Origin: Labia minor
Lineage: Eukaryota; Arthropoda; Insecta; Dermaptera; Spongiphoridae
NCBI GenBank assembly: GCA_963082975.1
Contig: OY720348.1
Span: 21,071,146-21,135,145, forward strand
Length of the DNA: 64,000 nucleotides
Reading direction: 5' to 3'
Under the pieces are notes generated by a model. That model saw only the letters and a list, made by a program, of their open reading frames with translations, did no database searches and had not been told where the DNA came from. Both the position numbers and the translations under genes were made by a program. This document shows positions 20,829 to 32,790 of this stretch, in pieces. Numbering within the stretch: the first letter of the stretch is position 1; every line of letters starts with the position of its first letter.

Positions 20829-22202
20829 AATCTATTAGTATATCTATTCCTTCTACTTCTACTTCTATTTCTATTCCTTCTCATTCTATTTCTTCTTAGG
20901 CCCAATTAATTCACATGATTACAGATATTTCATATACCAGGTTTTGACAAAAAAATTGTTAAGAAAATGATAGATATATTTCGAGTAGTGACATAAATAG
21001 AAGATGCGATAACTGCCACCAAATTCACGGGGAGAGAATTAGATAATTATCACTTTACATAGATAGTATTTATTTTTATTAGTCTAGTTTTCTTAAAGGG
21101 TCTGTCCTCTATATAGTCAAACCAATTATTATTTAATAGTTTTTTTTCAGCTTTTAGTACTTTCAATTTTCTAAGCAAATGATGTCAATTCCAATCCTGA
21201 CACATACTCGTGGTAAGATTGGGCAATGAAACTGAAATGGGCGGTTTTGGGATAATATTTTTTATGATATTATTCTGTAGAGCCCTTTTATAGTGAACTG
21301 TAGTAATGCTTATTTGTGTTTTTTGAAATGCACCTTTTAAAAATTAGTCAAGCAGCAAGGTATTAGAATAAAATTTTAATATTAATTTTTTAACAATATT
21401 TATTAATAATAATTTAATATAATACAGATTTATAAAATATAGCAGATAACAGTAGCTATGAGAATGTATTCCTTTGGAGATCCTTTTCTTTCTCGATGTG
21501 CAATCAATTCCAGAAATACGAAAATAATAATTCTTCTGGAAATCCCTTTGTCTCCTGCTGTGTAATTAATTCCAAAACTATGAAATGTGTTCTTTTGGGT
21601 AAGCCTTTGGGGAAACCTTTGGGTGTAGAAATTAGAAAAATTAAATACAATAACAATTAGACAAATATATTCAACAGATTGAGGATTGAAATAAAATTTA
21701 TAAATAAAACATTCATACCTTTGGGTCTAGTGAAATACTTGTATAAAAAATGTGTATTTACACGTTCGAGACACAAAGAAAAAGAATGAGCATTGTTAAA
21801 CTCATGGCGTGATGCTATATTCCATGGAACTACTAGTTAAGATGGGAAACTTCAACACTAATTCCATAGATAAAACAAGATAGGAAACTTTTAATACTTG
21901 TATCGAAATTCAAATTTTGAAAAATTCAACAAACTCTTATATATTTAATTATTAATCCTGCACCAGAAACCAAATAATGTGCTTATTTCTAAAAAAGATG
22001 GTAACTCGGGGCCATCCATAGTAATATTATAATTACATAAACACAGGCTATCTACAATATTCGAATATGTGGACAAAATTACCTCATTAGTCAAATGTTA
22101 TCTGCTTGTATGCTCATGTAATTTACTTATAATTATTATATGAAAGATAATTAAAGATTGTAACGAATGTATATTTTTTATATATTATAAATATGACAAA
22201 GT
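20829..22202. other. Cassette-1-only insertion, left part
   Basis: DNA from about 20,829 to 23,175 is absent from cassette 2, where the flanks join near 39,612. This part has a pyrimidine-rich CTTCTACTTCTACTTCTATT tract at 20,850-20,900 and otherwise AT-rich DNA in which I recognise nothing coding. Confidence 0.5.
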
Positions 22203-23110
22203 CACCCCAGGCGGTGTTGCACAACTAAATGGCCACATCTAAGGGATTCCCACCGGCCCTCAGTGCGGTTGGCAACTTTTAGCATTCTATAGTCAGTCCC
22301 ATTTTAGCGTTCTTTATATACAGACGCGTGCCTTATTGTTTAAATGTGATCCTCCATGTTGGATGGATCTTTTGTCGATAATAATGTTCTCAAGTAACCC
22401 CATAGGTTTGGGGAGAACATTCTTTTATATTTATTCAATTAATCCCTGTAACTGGATTATAATTATATTATTTGTGACTCCCATGGTGGAGAATTTATAT
22501 AATAGTCTTGTCTCCACGTTCTTTATGTAAAGACGTGTCTCCTAGTGTTTAAAGGTGATCCTCCATGTTGGAGGGATCTTTTGTAAACTTTTGTTTATAA
22601 TTTATGTTCTCAAGTAACCCCATATGTTTGGGGAGAACACATCCTTTTATATTTATTCAATTAATCCCTGTAACTGGATTATAATTATACTATTTCTGAC
22701 TCCCATGGTGGAGAATTGATATAATATTCCCTTATAACTTCTTATAATTATACGTTTACTTTTTATAATCGTCTTTAAATTGATTTAACTACTCCTTATT
22801 GTCCTGTCTCTTCGATTTGCATTACCTTGAGTATAGCATGGCGCCCAATTACTTTCACTTTCGTTGGACTACTGGTGAAAAGGCAGTTTGGACTCTGCAA
22901 GTGCTTGTAATATTTTCCCTCTTCAAGAAAATTCCCGCCTGCTTACATGTGGAGACCTAAACTCATTACTCTTTCCTTAAAGTCCATTTTTCCCTCTTCC
23001 ACTTCCCCTCTTCTCTCTTTTATCACATTTTCCCTCACTCTCTCCCCCCCTCGTCCCATCTCCTTGTAAGGAGCCTACTGGCACCCCGAACGTGGGCCCT
23101 CCCCTTACAA
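22203..23110. mobile_element. LTR/leader-like remnant with duplicated 210-bp unit and PBS-like motifs
   Basis: Two direct repeats (about 22,308-22,509 and 22,518-22,726, offset 209-221 bp) share GTGATCCTCCATGTTGGA, GTTCTCAAGTAACCCCATA and TCCCATGGTGGAGAATT. Downstream lie TGGCGCCCAATTACTTTC (about 22,839) and TGGCACCCCGAACGTGGGCC (about 23,079), the latter inside an inverted repeat (CTTGTAAGGAG...CTCCCCTTACAAG). TGGCRCCC motifs after a repeat resemble primer-binding sites of LTR retroelements, but no gag or pol is present. A decayed LTR-plus-leader is the best guess. Confidence 0.35.
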
Positions 23111-23174
23111 GATGAATTATAAATAAGATTGAATCCAACTTATAAAATTTTTAAAAAAAATTAATCAACTTTTC

Positions 23175-23780
23175 TGATTAAAATAAATGTAAATATATTT
23201 TTAAGTTTCTACATTAATCAATATTTTCGTTTGTGATTTCAGCTTACTCTTATTAAATTATTTTTATCCTGGATTGCTGTTCTCATTCCTCGAAGAAAGA
23301 AAATACAAAATAATGAATTAATGCAATTAATAAAACATATAAAAAGAAATTAAAAGAAAGCAAAAAATACATAATAGAGTTTTTAATTTATATATAATTA
23401 TTTTTAGAACTATTCAAGTAAAAGAAAATCAATTTTTTACTTTCCTCTGAATTTGGTATAGTTAAATTTAAGGGAGATGTGTATCCAAAAATATTAAAAG
23501 TGGCCCTAAAAAGAGAAACACTATACATCTACTCAGCACAAGGAAAATTATTAATATCAAGAAAAATATATATATATTCAATATTTGACTTAAATCCTTA
23601 ACAATTCTAATATTAGGTCATACAGGTAGAAAAGAATTAGTTTCTTTGCATTAGTATTATCGAAGAAATTTTTTGGTTTAATTTATGTACCTAGTGGGTT
23701 GAAAGATTTTAACCATTCCTGCTCTATTTTATTTTATTTTGTATTTAATTAAATATTTAATATTTAGTAACAGAGAGGAA
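23175..23780. other. Spacer shared with cassette 2
   Basis: Collinear with 39,613-40,440, except for about 230 bp that cassette 2 has in addition (around 39,780-40,000). AT-rich; no gene seen. Confidence 0.5.
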
Positions 23781-23789
23781 TAGTATTAA

Positions 23790-24964
23790 CATACGAAACT
23801 TAGAATTTGAAAATAAACAAAAATTTAAATATTTAGGTTCTGTAATCACGAAGGATAATAATATTCAAAAAGAATTTGAATGGAGGTTGAAATCGGGTAT
23901 TAACGCGTGTTATCCAGCAGTAAAGGGGCTAATCTAGTCAAAATTATTATCAAAGGGGATCACAATTAAAATATATAAAACAACAAGCTGTACCCGATCA
24001 CGCGTTGCTCTTTTTTGCATCTAATTAAAATCCGAACAAAAAGGCTGTTTTGGTACATTAAACATAATTTATTAATGATCACATTTATACAATACATCAA
24101 GATGAAAATTAACAATATAATTATCCCTACATATACATATGTCATTTGAATATAACTTATGTACAAAACTGATATCCATAGTTGTGTCTTTCGCTTTTGA
24201 TATTAAACAATATTGCCAACGAATTTTAATAGAACAATAATTTTGTAATTATTAGATATCATCATGAAATGAAATATGCAAAAGAAAATCAATAAGAACA
24301 GATCATTGATTCCATATATGCATAAACTATTATAGTATTGATGGTGAACTTTATCTTAACTGTTTATTACTTCTCGACATAAAAAATAAATAAAAAAAAT
24401 GGTGCAAGAACAAATAAATTTGATGTTTTTTCCAACTCATGAACACCCAACGTACAGCTGTTCAAGGGAGAAGCATGGATTTATCAAATGTAATCCACCT
24501 ACTTGCAATGATTGTCCCTGTGCTTTGTTAATGGACATTGCAAAGGCTATTCGTACAGGAAACTGTAGACGTTTGAATTCTTATGGAGTATCTGAGACAT
24601 GGTCTAAGACCCTGGAAGAGGCGAGTAGATTTAGATAGGTTTTGAGAATAGGATTCTTCGCAGCATATATGGACCAAAAAAAGAGGTCACCAGGAAATGG
24701 CGTAGACTGCATAAAGAGGAATTACATGACCCCTTTGAAAAGACTGCGTTGGGGAGGAGACGTGGTCAAATGGGACTGGCGAAAAATATAGTTGTTGGGA
24801 AATGTCGGCTTGGAAAACCAAGGACGCGGTGGACAGACCACAGACCATGCTTAAGAAGGGACGTGAGAGAGATGGAAGAAAATACTAGTTGGATTGTTGC
24901 AGTTCAGCATAGGGGCATTTTAAGAAATGATGTTACTGCGGCTAAACCATTTCGAGATCATTAG
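23790..24964 (+). pseudogene. Non-LTR reverse transcriptase C-terminal remnants
   Basis: 23,790-23,985 encodes EFENKQKFKYLGSVITKDNN, then IQKEFEWRLKSGINACYPAVKGL and a stop, then SKLLSKGITIKIYKT. This is the thumb-side region of insect endonuclease-reverse-transcriptases. Downstream, shifted frames read YGVSETWSKTLEEASR, RIYGPKKEVTRKWRRLHKEE, RLRWGGDVVK and GKPRTRWTDH, the usual C-terminus (YGxExW...LRWxGHVxR...GxPRxRWxD). Between them (24,399-24,560) is an open stretch with HGFIKCNPPTCNDCPCALL that I do not recognise. Cassette 2 has only the first part; it probably lost 24,022-24,981 by deletion at a short ATC match. Confidence 0.65.
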
Positions 24965-24981
24965 ACCCACAAAGATAGATC

Positions 24982-25653
24982 TTTAAATTTTTAAAGATAT
25001 CACTATTAAATATAACTTTTCAATATTAAATATAACAGATTCTATATAATTTTCAATTAATTAATTAATAGTTCTAATTATTTATTATTCAATACAAGTT
25101 GGAAATTCAAACTATAAAATAAAAGAACAAATAAAATTATTATATTTAATATATAAACAAATATAATTTTAATTTAAAAAAAATTGCAATGTTTCTAAAT
25201 CCGTAGTGGCGCCTCTTATGGGTGGAACGAGTACTGTAATAACGTACCTATGTTCATGGTCAACCTTTTTGTTTATCTCAGGAAAGTTGACTATTCGTTT
25301 CTTATAACAGATACAAATCTTCTATTGAATAGTTAATAGATAATCGAGTTATTATTTATCTATTCATTTATTGCTGGAAAAAATTATTAAATAATTGGAA
25401 TCTAGAAAAATAGATAGAATAAATCCCAAAAAAAGGCAAATTTTGAACAAATTCAAGGTAATTTAATTAATTAAATTTAAGACTACACAATGTAATAATT
25501 CTATGGCATTTAAAAAATGAATCGTTTTTATTTCTTTTTAAGAATTATATACTAAAAAATTATTATTATACTCCAATATATTTAATTTAAAATTTGATGA
25601 ATTAAATCTTAAAACCATTTTTTACAATACCATTTTGTTTAATAAATATAAAA
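24982..25653. other. Cassette junction spacer upstream of A2
   Basis: 25,190-25,653 is nearly identical to 41,527-42,005 upstream of A3, and its last part matches the window start (1-85) upstream of A1, so it marks the 5' edge of the repeating cassette. It lacks the TATA/initiator block of types B and C. The start of transcription of type A genes is not evident. No gene seen. Confidence 0.55.
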
Positions 25654-26876
25654 ATGAATCTTAATTCACAAGAAGACCGAAAATATCCAATATATATTGG
25701 TAAGTAAACAAAAATTATTTTTTGAAAAATAATTTGTACTAATATTATTCATAATATTAAATTATAACCTTTCAAAACAATGAAAATGGAAATATTGTTT
25801 TAGGTCCCTTATTTTCTTGTCCATATTGTCATTCAAATTATATAAGTGAGGAATTTTTATCTAAACATTTAAAAAAATGTATGCATAAAGAAATATTTTC
25901 AATTTTAAAAAATAAAATAATTTTTAAAAAAAATACGATGACCAATAACTATCCGAAGAAATACATTCAAGACGAAAAACTTAAACAAGATACCGATTCA
26001 ACTAATTCGGATGACAAACCCTTTGAATGTAATTATTGTCCAAAAAAATTTAATTTGAAATCTAATTTAAATAAACATTTATTAATTAATACAGGCGATA
26101 GGCCATTTGAATGTAATTATTGTACAAAGAAATTTATTCAAAAATCTCATTTGAATGACCATTTATTAATTCATACAGGCGAAAAGCCCTTTGAATGTAA
26201 TTTTTGTACAAAGAAATTTAGTACAAAATCTAATCTAAATGCCCATTTATTAATTCATACAGGCAAAAAGCCCTTTGAATGTAATTATTGTACAAAGAAA
26301 TTCAATCATAAATCGAATTTAAATAAACATTTATTAATTCATACAGGCGATAAGCCATTTGAATGTAATTTTTGTACAAAGAAATTCAATTATAAATCCG
26401 TTTTAAAAAGACATTTATTAATTCATACAGGCGATAAGCCATTTGAATGTAATTATTGTACAAAGAAATTTATTCAAAAATCTAATTTAAATATACATTT
26501 ATTAATTCATACAGGCGAAAAGCCTTTTGAATGTAATTATTGTACAAAGAAATTTAGTAAAAAATCACTTTTAAAACTCCATCTATTAATTCATATAGGC
26601 GAAAAGCCCTTTGAATGTAATTTTTGTACAAAGAAATTTAGTACAAAATCTAATCTAAATGCCCATTTATTAATTCATACAGGCAAAAAGCCCTTTGAAT
26701 GTAATTATTGTACAAAGAAATTCAATCATAAATCGAATTTAAATAAACATTTATTAATTCATACAGGCGAAAAGCCCTTTGAATGTTATTTTTGTACAAA
26801 GAAATTCAATCATAAATCCGTTTTAAAAAGACATTTATTAATTCATACAGGCGAAAAGCCCTTTGAAGGCAATTGA
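25654..26876 (+). CDS. Type A zinc-finger protein A2, ten fingers
   Basis: Exons 25,654-25,699 and 25,804-26,876 (104-nt intron, GTAAGT/TTTTAG) give 372 residues: MNLNSQEDRKYPIYIG, C2HC finger (C21, C24, H37, C41), linker with TMTNNYPKKYIQDEK, ten C2H2 fingers at 87-366, then KPFEGN. Finger 1 has LLIN in place of LLIH, so its last ligand is Asn and zinc binding is doubtful. Helix -1/3/6: L/N/K, Q/H/D, T/N/A, H/N/K, Y/V/R, Q/N/I, K/L/L, T/N/A, H/N/K, H/V/R. Fingers 3-5 and 8-10 form a duplicated three-finger block. Finger 7 is followed by an IGEKP linker. It is the most complete type A copy. Role as a DNA-binding regulator is from the family; specificity unknown. Confidence 0.88.
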
Positions 26877-27690
26877 AAATCAAATGATTTGTAAATAAAT
26901 TTTTAAAAATACGATTTTATTCATGAATAAATATAAAATACACTAAATTATTCAATTGAAATTTACATTAAATTGTAAATAATTTCTCTAGATATTATTA
27001 TTTAGTATATCAAGTACTTTTTGTTCTAATTTGATTTTTTTTATATGGACTTTGGTCTGTTTGTATAATCAAGACATTATCAATTATATACATAATGTAA
27101 ATAAAAGAATATAAAAAATATTTATATCTCTTTGAATATTATTAAAAAATCTTTGCAACACCCAAATAATTATTCCCTCTGTTAAATATTTTCAGTTAAT
27201 CGACAGTCTTCCAATACCACATCTTTTTATAATTATAATAATAATTATTTTCTTTATATTAATCCTTTATTAAATTTTGATAATTAGTTATAATAGTTTT
27301 TGGAAGAAATTTAGCAATATAACTTATTTTATTTAAATAAAGTTTAAAAATAATATAATTGGAAACTTATTCAACTTTCTTATTTTTTTACTCTCTTCAT
27401 CAAATTCAAAAATCTGTCATTTTCACAACTAACAATTAGAATTTGAATTAAAATAACTCTACAAGATTTTAATTATGCATTTATATTATTTTTCTCAATT
27501 CTTTTTTATATATATGCAAATTTTTATATTTATACAAATATATGAAATGATCAAGAAAAATACTTTTAGCCTGGATTTGTCACAAATCAAAAGTATAACA
27601 ATAACTATTGACTATTTTCTATTAAAGTACTTTCTACTTCTTCTACTCGTTACTGTTAATCTCTAATCACCTAATCCTAATAACTTATTA
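26877..27690 (+). repeat. 3' module of A2
   Basis: Two AATAAA signals follow the stop within about 60 bp, then the conserved AT-rich DNA and the small ORF at 27,475-27,666 (63 codons; Glu replaced by Gln in SLDLSQIKS). Nearly identical to the modules after A1 and A3. Confidence 0.65.
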
Positions 27691-28055
27691 TTTGTAAATA
27701 TTTTGATTTAATTTAATTTTTTTTTGTTTTGTTTTTCTGTTTGTTTTTTTTAAATGTATGGAAATGAATATAAGGATATTCAACGAACTTTTAGTTCGTT
27801 TATAAAATCTATATGTACGTGTGTCTGTTGAAAAAAATTTTCGATTTTTTTAAATTTTGATTTTGGATTCGAGTAGAGCTTAAAAAAGTGTAATTGTAAA
27901 GTGGTCTTGGTTTTTTAAAATTCGATTTGGAACATGGTCAAAATTATAATTATAAATTTTATTAATTCTTATTAATTATTAATTATAATAAATATTAATT
28001 AATTACTTACGTTTAACTTACTTATTGACTAATCTATCTATATATATAAAAGGCA

Positions 28056-28500
28056 ATGTCTGTCTGTTTGTCTGACTCTTATAGACTCAAAAACTACTCG
28101 TCCGATTACGGCGAAACTTTCAGGGATTGTTGTGGGCATACCAAGGAAGGTTTTAGTGTAGTTAAATCCAAAATTAATTTATCCAAAATTAATTTAATTA
28201 GTAATATTTTGGTAAAAGTCTGTAGTGTCACAAAACTATCAACAGATGGCGCTGCATATAATTTTCAAAATTCAAATATTTTTAATTTTTTTTAAACTGT
28301 CAAAAATAACATACCCATAATAACAGTTGTAATAAAAATAGAAATATAAATCACAATGTAAGTAAAATATTGAATCCTTTTATTTATATTGTTTCAATTA
28401 TTGTTTGAATATATATTAAATTTATATATAGATTTATTAATTATAATAATTCCATTTACTTCAAATTTTTTTAATTTTTTATTTAAAAGTATATTCAGCA
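28056..28500 (+). repeat. Dispersed repeat segment with TGTCTGTCTGTTTGTCTGAC
   Basis: Present in cassettes 2 and 3 (44,880-45,330) and deleted in cassette 1. It begins after TATATATAAAAGGCA and reads into ACTCGTCCGATTACGGCGAA and TTTCAGGGATTGTTGTGGGC, the type of sequence seen at the ends of non-autonomous arthropod repeats. The open frame here (79 codons) has no recognisable domain. Confidence 0.4.
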
Positions 28501-28837
28501 TTGTAATTGCCATTAAATATGCAGGTAATTGGAACTCCAACATGTAATATTAGCAAATATTCTGGGATGGGAAAAATACTAAGATCATGTCATGTCCTAT
28601 TAAATATTTTGAATTTTATTTTGAATCATACAATGGTAATGAAATATTGTAGGTAGACTTTTGAGACAAAAAATAAAAATCTCTATAAAATAAGAGAATA
28701 TATTTATTCCGAAAACTGTTAATTAAAATGTAATAACTATTAACAATTAATAAAGTAGAAATAATTTTCGAACAAATAAAAATGTAATAATTATTAACAA
28801 AAAAAAATAAAAAATAAAAATAAATTATTAACAAAAT

Positions 28838-29240
28838 AAGTTGACCTGTGGCCAGGTCCGAACCGACCGACGGTTTGAAGTAAATTAATTTCCAACTACA
28901 GAAACAATTTCAAATAATTTTAATATATCTATTAATGTAATAAAAAAACAGATATGGACATAACATAAATATTTTTAATTTTATTTTATTTATAATATAT
29001 ATGTAAGACCAGGCTGTGACGTCATCAATGGCTGCATGACGTCATATAATTTTAAATTAAGAAAAAACTAATAAAGATGATTTTTCTCGAGGATAAAAAC
29101 AATACAAAGTGCATGATTCGTAGTGATATGTAAAAAATCTCCTCATGTAAAATTTGGTGTGAAAATAACCCTTCCCTTCCTATCGTCGATCGCTAATACT
29201 ACCACTTCCGGTTTCCAGATTTGCACCAAAAGTTGATTAA
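28838..29240 (-). mobile_element. TA-element R1, truncated copy in cassette 2
   Basis: Same truncated form as in cassette 1: AAGTTGACCTGTGGCCAGG at the left, paired TGACGTCAT motifs near 29,020-29,045, ending at CACCAAAAGTTGATTAA. The CCGACCGAC terminus is missing. Confidence 0.7.
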
Positions 29241-29945
29241 TAAAAGTTGTTTAGAATCATTCAAGGAATCCTTCAAGGTAAGTTTCAGCCACCCACAAAA
29301 ATTTTGAATGAATTTAATTTAAAAAAAACATAACTTCATTCAAAAATGCATAATATAAATAGAAGTTGAAATGGGAGGGTGGAAAAAAGCCAGTACATAT
29401 TATAATAAATATAACAAATAAATAAACGGACCTCGTAAGTTTTTAGCAGCAGCAAGCCCTTATTCTGTTTTACACCCATTCAATTTATATTTTCACCAAC
29501 GTCCGTCCATTTCTATTTGCTATCTCTAATAAATTCGGGATTTTTCTAAGGGCGGTATAACGTCTTCTACCTTTTTCTAAGCCACGCCTTCTCCTGTACC
29601 TTTGAGGTTGGTTCATCCCTTTTCGTGAATCGGTTCCATTTTTGTTAGTGGCCAGGTATGGGATGGTCAACTGTTTTGGATTTGTTTTAAAAAAAACAAA
29701 ACAATATATTCATGGACATGATTAAATATTAAAATTAAAAACTAATTATAGAAATTAAAATTATATGTGTAGCATCTTTATTTTTAATATGAAATATTAA
29801 ATACAACTATTAGTAAAAATTACAGTAAAAATAAATTAATAGAAAACATTTTGTTCATTTTAATCATTCTTTGAAGGATATTGATTTTACTATTTGATTA
29901 TATTAGATATAAATTAAATCCTGGATGAATATTTTTCATTTCTGA
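29241..29945. other. Conserved spacer, cassette 2
   Basis: Matches 9259-9900 and 46,157-46,860. It includes the CCACGCCTTCTCCTG...GTGGCCAGGTATGGGATGG segment. No gene seen. Confidence 0.5.
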
Positions 29946-30549
29946 TGAATTATCTTATCTTATTATGCTAGCTAAAATTGTATCTATATATCTATATATG
30001 TATCTATAACCATTGGTTCTCAACAACCGCTCTAACGATTTTTTTCAAATTCACACTAGATATAGTATTTATAAAGAAAAATTGAGTTTTATTGATCACA
30101 TCTCTTGAAACTTACAGCTTCATTATTAATTTCTTAATTGAAAATTATATATGGGTGTGACGTCATCAATTTTACTTCAATTAATATTTTTTTTATATTT
30201 AAAATATTTTAAAATAAAATAAATTTCGAAATAAAATTAAAAATATTTATTTTTAATAATATATATATATATATATATATTTATTAATCTTAATTAATTA
30301 ATTATTAACAAAATAAAATACGGTTAGTTGATTCCCGCTTTTTTTTAAATGAATTGTATTAACATTTTTTTATATATTTAAAATATTTTAAAATTCATTA
30401 TTTAATTTTGAAATAAAATTAAAAATATTTATTTTTAATAAAATATATATATATATTTATTAATCACTCTCAAAAAAAACAAAAACAAAAACAAAAAAAC
30501 ATAATTCTTGCAAAGAGAGTAAAAATGTCATGTTAATTAACTAAATATA

Positions 30550-30645
30550 TATCAGTCTAATGGGTAAAGGCACTGTTTTGAATAGTCAACTTAGCAGGAT
30601 CGAAACCGGCGGAAAAAATTTTTTTTTTTTTTTTATCTATTATTT
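30550..30645 (+). repeat. tRNA-derived SINE-like segment
   Basis: AGTCTAATGGGTAAAGGCAC (about 30,554) and GGATCGAAACC (30,597-30,607) align in order and spacing with the D-arm/A-box and T-arm/B-box of a eukaryotic tRNA, closest by eye to tRNA-Arg types that carry CCTAATGGATAAGGC. An A-run and long T-run follow. No intact acceptor stem is seen, so it is more likely a SINE head or tRNA pseudogene than a tRNA gene. Confidence 0.45.
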
Positions 30646-31195
30646 TATATTTATTTATTCATTGTTCTTTGATTAAATTTAATTTCTTTTATTTTATTTT
30701 ATTAATTAAAATGATGCAACATTTAATAATTGTAATATTGTAATAAATTTTATTTTTTTTATTTTATTAATTACTTATTAGTCATTAACTAATAATTTAA
30801 TATTAATTCAAAATTTTATAAATTTTTATTATTTAATTTTGCTTTTGTTTATATATATATTTTAATTAACTTATCTTATCTTTTAATTTATATATGGACA
30901 AATGACACTCATATTGAAATTTGACTCCCGCCTTTTTTTAAAAGATATTTTTTTTATATTTAAAATATTTTAAAATTTTTTATTTAATTTCGAAATAAAA
31001 TTAAAAATATATATTTTAATAATATTTTATAATTATAAATTACGATATATATTTATCATTCTTCCAATAAAAAAAAAATATTCATGCACTTAGAAACATA
31101 TCTAATAATACATATTTATGTATTATTGAGGACCCCAAGTTCCATGCAATGATGCAACATTTAATAATTGTAATAAATAATTAAAGAATTGTATA

Positions 31196-31545
31196 TCAGC
31201 TCGGTGTCCCAAGTATTAATATTACCAGCCAAACCCAATATAATAATGAATTATTTTTTTTTAACTTAATTACCTAGCCGAGGCTCGGGGTCCCGGTGTG
31301 ATCTTAATATATTGTCAGAATTAGATAAATAATGTAGAGAAAAATTATTTAAAAATAGATATTTATTTAAATGAAATAAAATTATTTAATTTACAGAATG
31401 AAAATGTCTATAATAATGTCTAAACATTTTTTCGAGCGACAGCTCGGTATCCCAGGTATTAATATTACCAGCCAAACCCAATAATAATGAATCATTTTTT
31501 TTAACTTAAGTACCGAGCCGAGGCTCGGGGTCCCGGTACTATATA
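31196..31545. repeat. Pair of about 100-bp direct repeats with GC-rich end
   Basis: Copies at about 31,198-31,302 and 31,449-31,540 share AGCTCGGT.TCCCA.GTATTA, ATTACCAGCCAAACCCAAT and GAGGCTCGGGGTCCCGGT. The last part contains a small palindrome (GAGCCGAGGCTC). Function unknown. Confidence 0.6.
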
Positions 31546-32790
31546 TATATATTGTAAAGGTTTTCTTGGGTTTATAGGGGGAAAGGGGAGGGGGAAAGAA
31601 TGAGGGGTGTGATGTTTGTAAAAAATAGGTGGGGAAAGAATCAATTAAAAAAATTAATATTAATAATTTTTTTATTTAAATTAATATTTAATTTAATTTA
31701 AATTAAATTAATAAATTTAGAATTAATTAGAAGATAATTAATTTTGATTTTAATAAATTAATAAATACAATAATTAATTTTTTATATTCAAATCAATTTG
31801 TAATTATGATTTAAATTACTAATGAGGTTTTAAAAGATAATAAAGGTAGGAGAAGTGAGGGGGGAAAATATGGCGTCCTTCTAATTCGACAAGGGTTGTG
31901 AATAAAGGAGGTAATTTTAATTTGTGGTCCAGATAAGGATGTAGCACTCAGATAACAAGGATTCCAGCGTGAAATAGAGAAAGAGTTGTACAATGGAAGA
32001 GAGTGATTAGATTATTAGATGTGAACTTTTAATAAATTTTATTATAAGTAAAATAATAACGTTAGAAAATTTTCTTGTAACAATCTTTGTTATTTTAAGC
32101 AATAAATCATATTAATTAGTTTTACAAACGGTAATAGAAATAATATCAATTAGTAACAAGAACTTAAATTATAATAAAACAAAAGGAATGAAATAAAGTC
32201 TTATCCGTGTCGTGGTGTGGAAATGGCGGCTGACATATGATGTCGTGATGATTTCCAAGAGGTCCAGATGAGTAGATTTTGTGAGGATCGAAAGAACCAG
32301 GTTGTCTTGTGTCTTCACGGGTTGAGATCAATTCCAATATTTAAATATTTTGTTTGGAAACGATTGAGAGTTAAAAAGCATTTAGAAACGTAAAAATCTT
32401 ATAAAAGCTGATTGAGCAAAATAGAACACGTCTATTCTCCCTGATGTCTCGATCAAGAATAATCTTTCCAACAATATCAATAAACAAAATCAACACTCGG
32501 ATAAATTCACTCACACCATCACATAAACACACACAGACAGGGAGTTCTTCCGTCTCTTTCTAATTCTATTTACAAAGTTGTATTTTAATTAAATAATTTA
32601 TTTTATAAATTAACTAATTATATCTCTAAGTGAGATCACATTTCAAATTCTTAGAACTATTAAATTATATAATATTAAAATACATAAAAAGAACGGGATA
32701 GAGATATTGGCATTAATAAAAAAAAACTTAAATATAAAATACAGAAATACTTAAAATTAGGGACTGAATTGAAAATATCAGTACAATATA

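Larger units (their letters stand above)
29946..32790. other. Cassette-2-only AT-rich insertion
   Basis: Cassette 3 reads straight through this point (46,888-46,915) with a TA tract, so about 2.8 kb here is extra. Contents: three similar AT-rich runs (near 30,187, 30,367 and 30,950, with TATTTAAAATATTTTAAAAT), a tRNA-like segment, a pair of GC-rich motif copies, a G-rich tract (about 31,568-31,630, GGGGGAAAGGGGAGGGGG), and moderately GC-rich DNA at 32,200-32,580 that I do not recognise. No convincing coding region. Confidence 0.5.
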
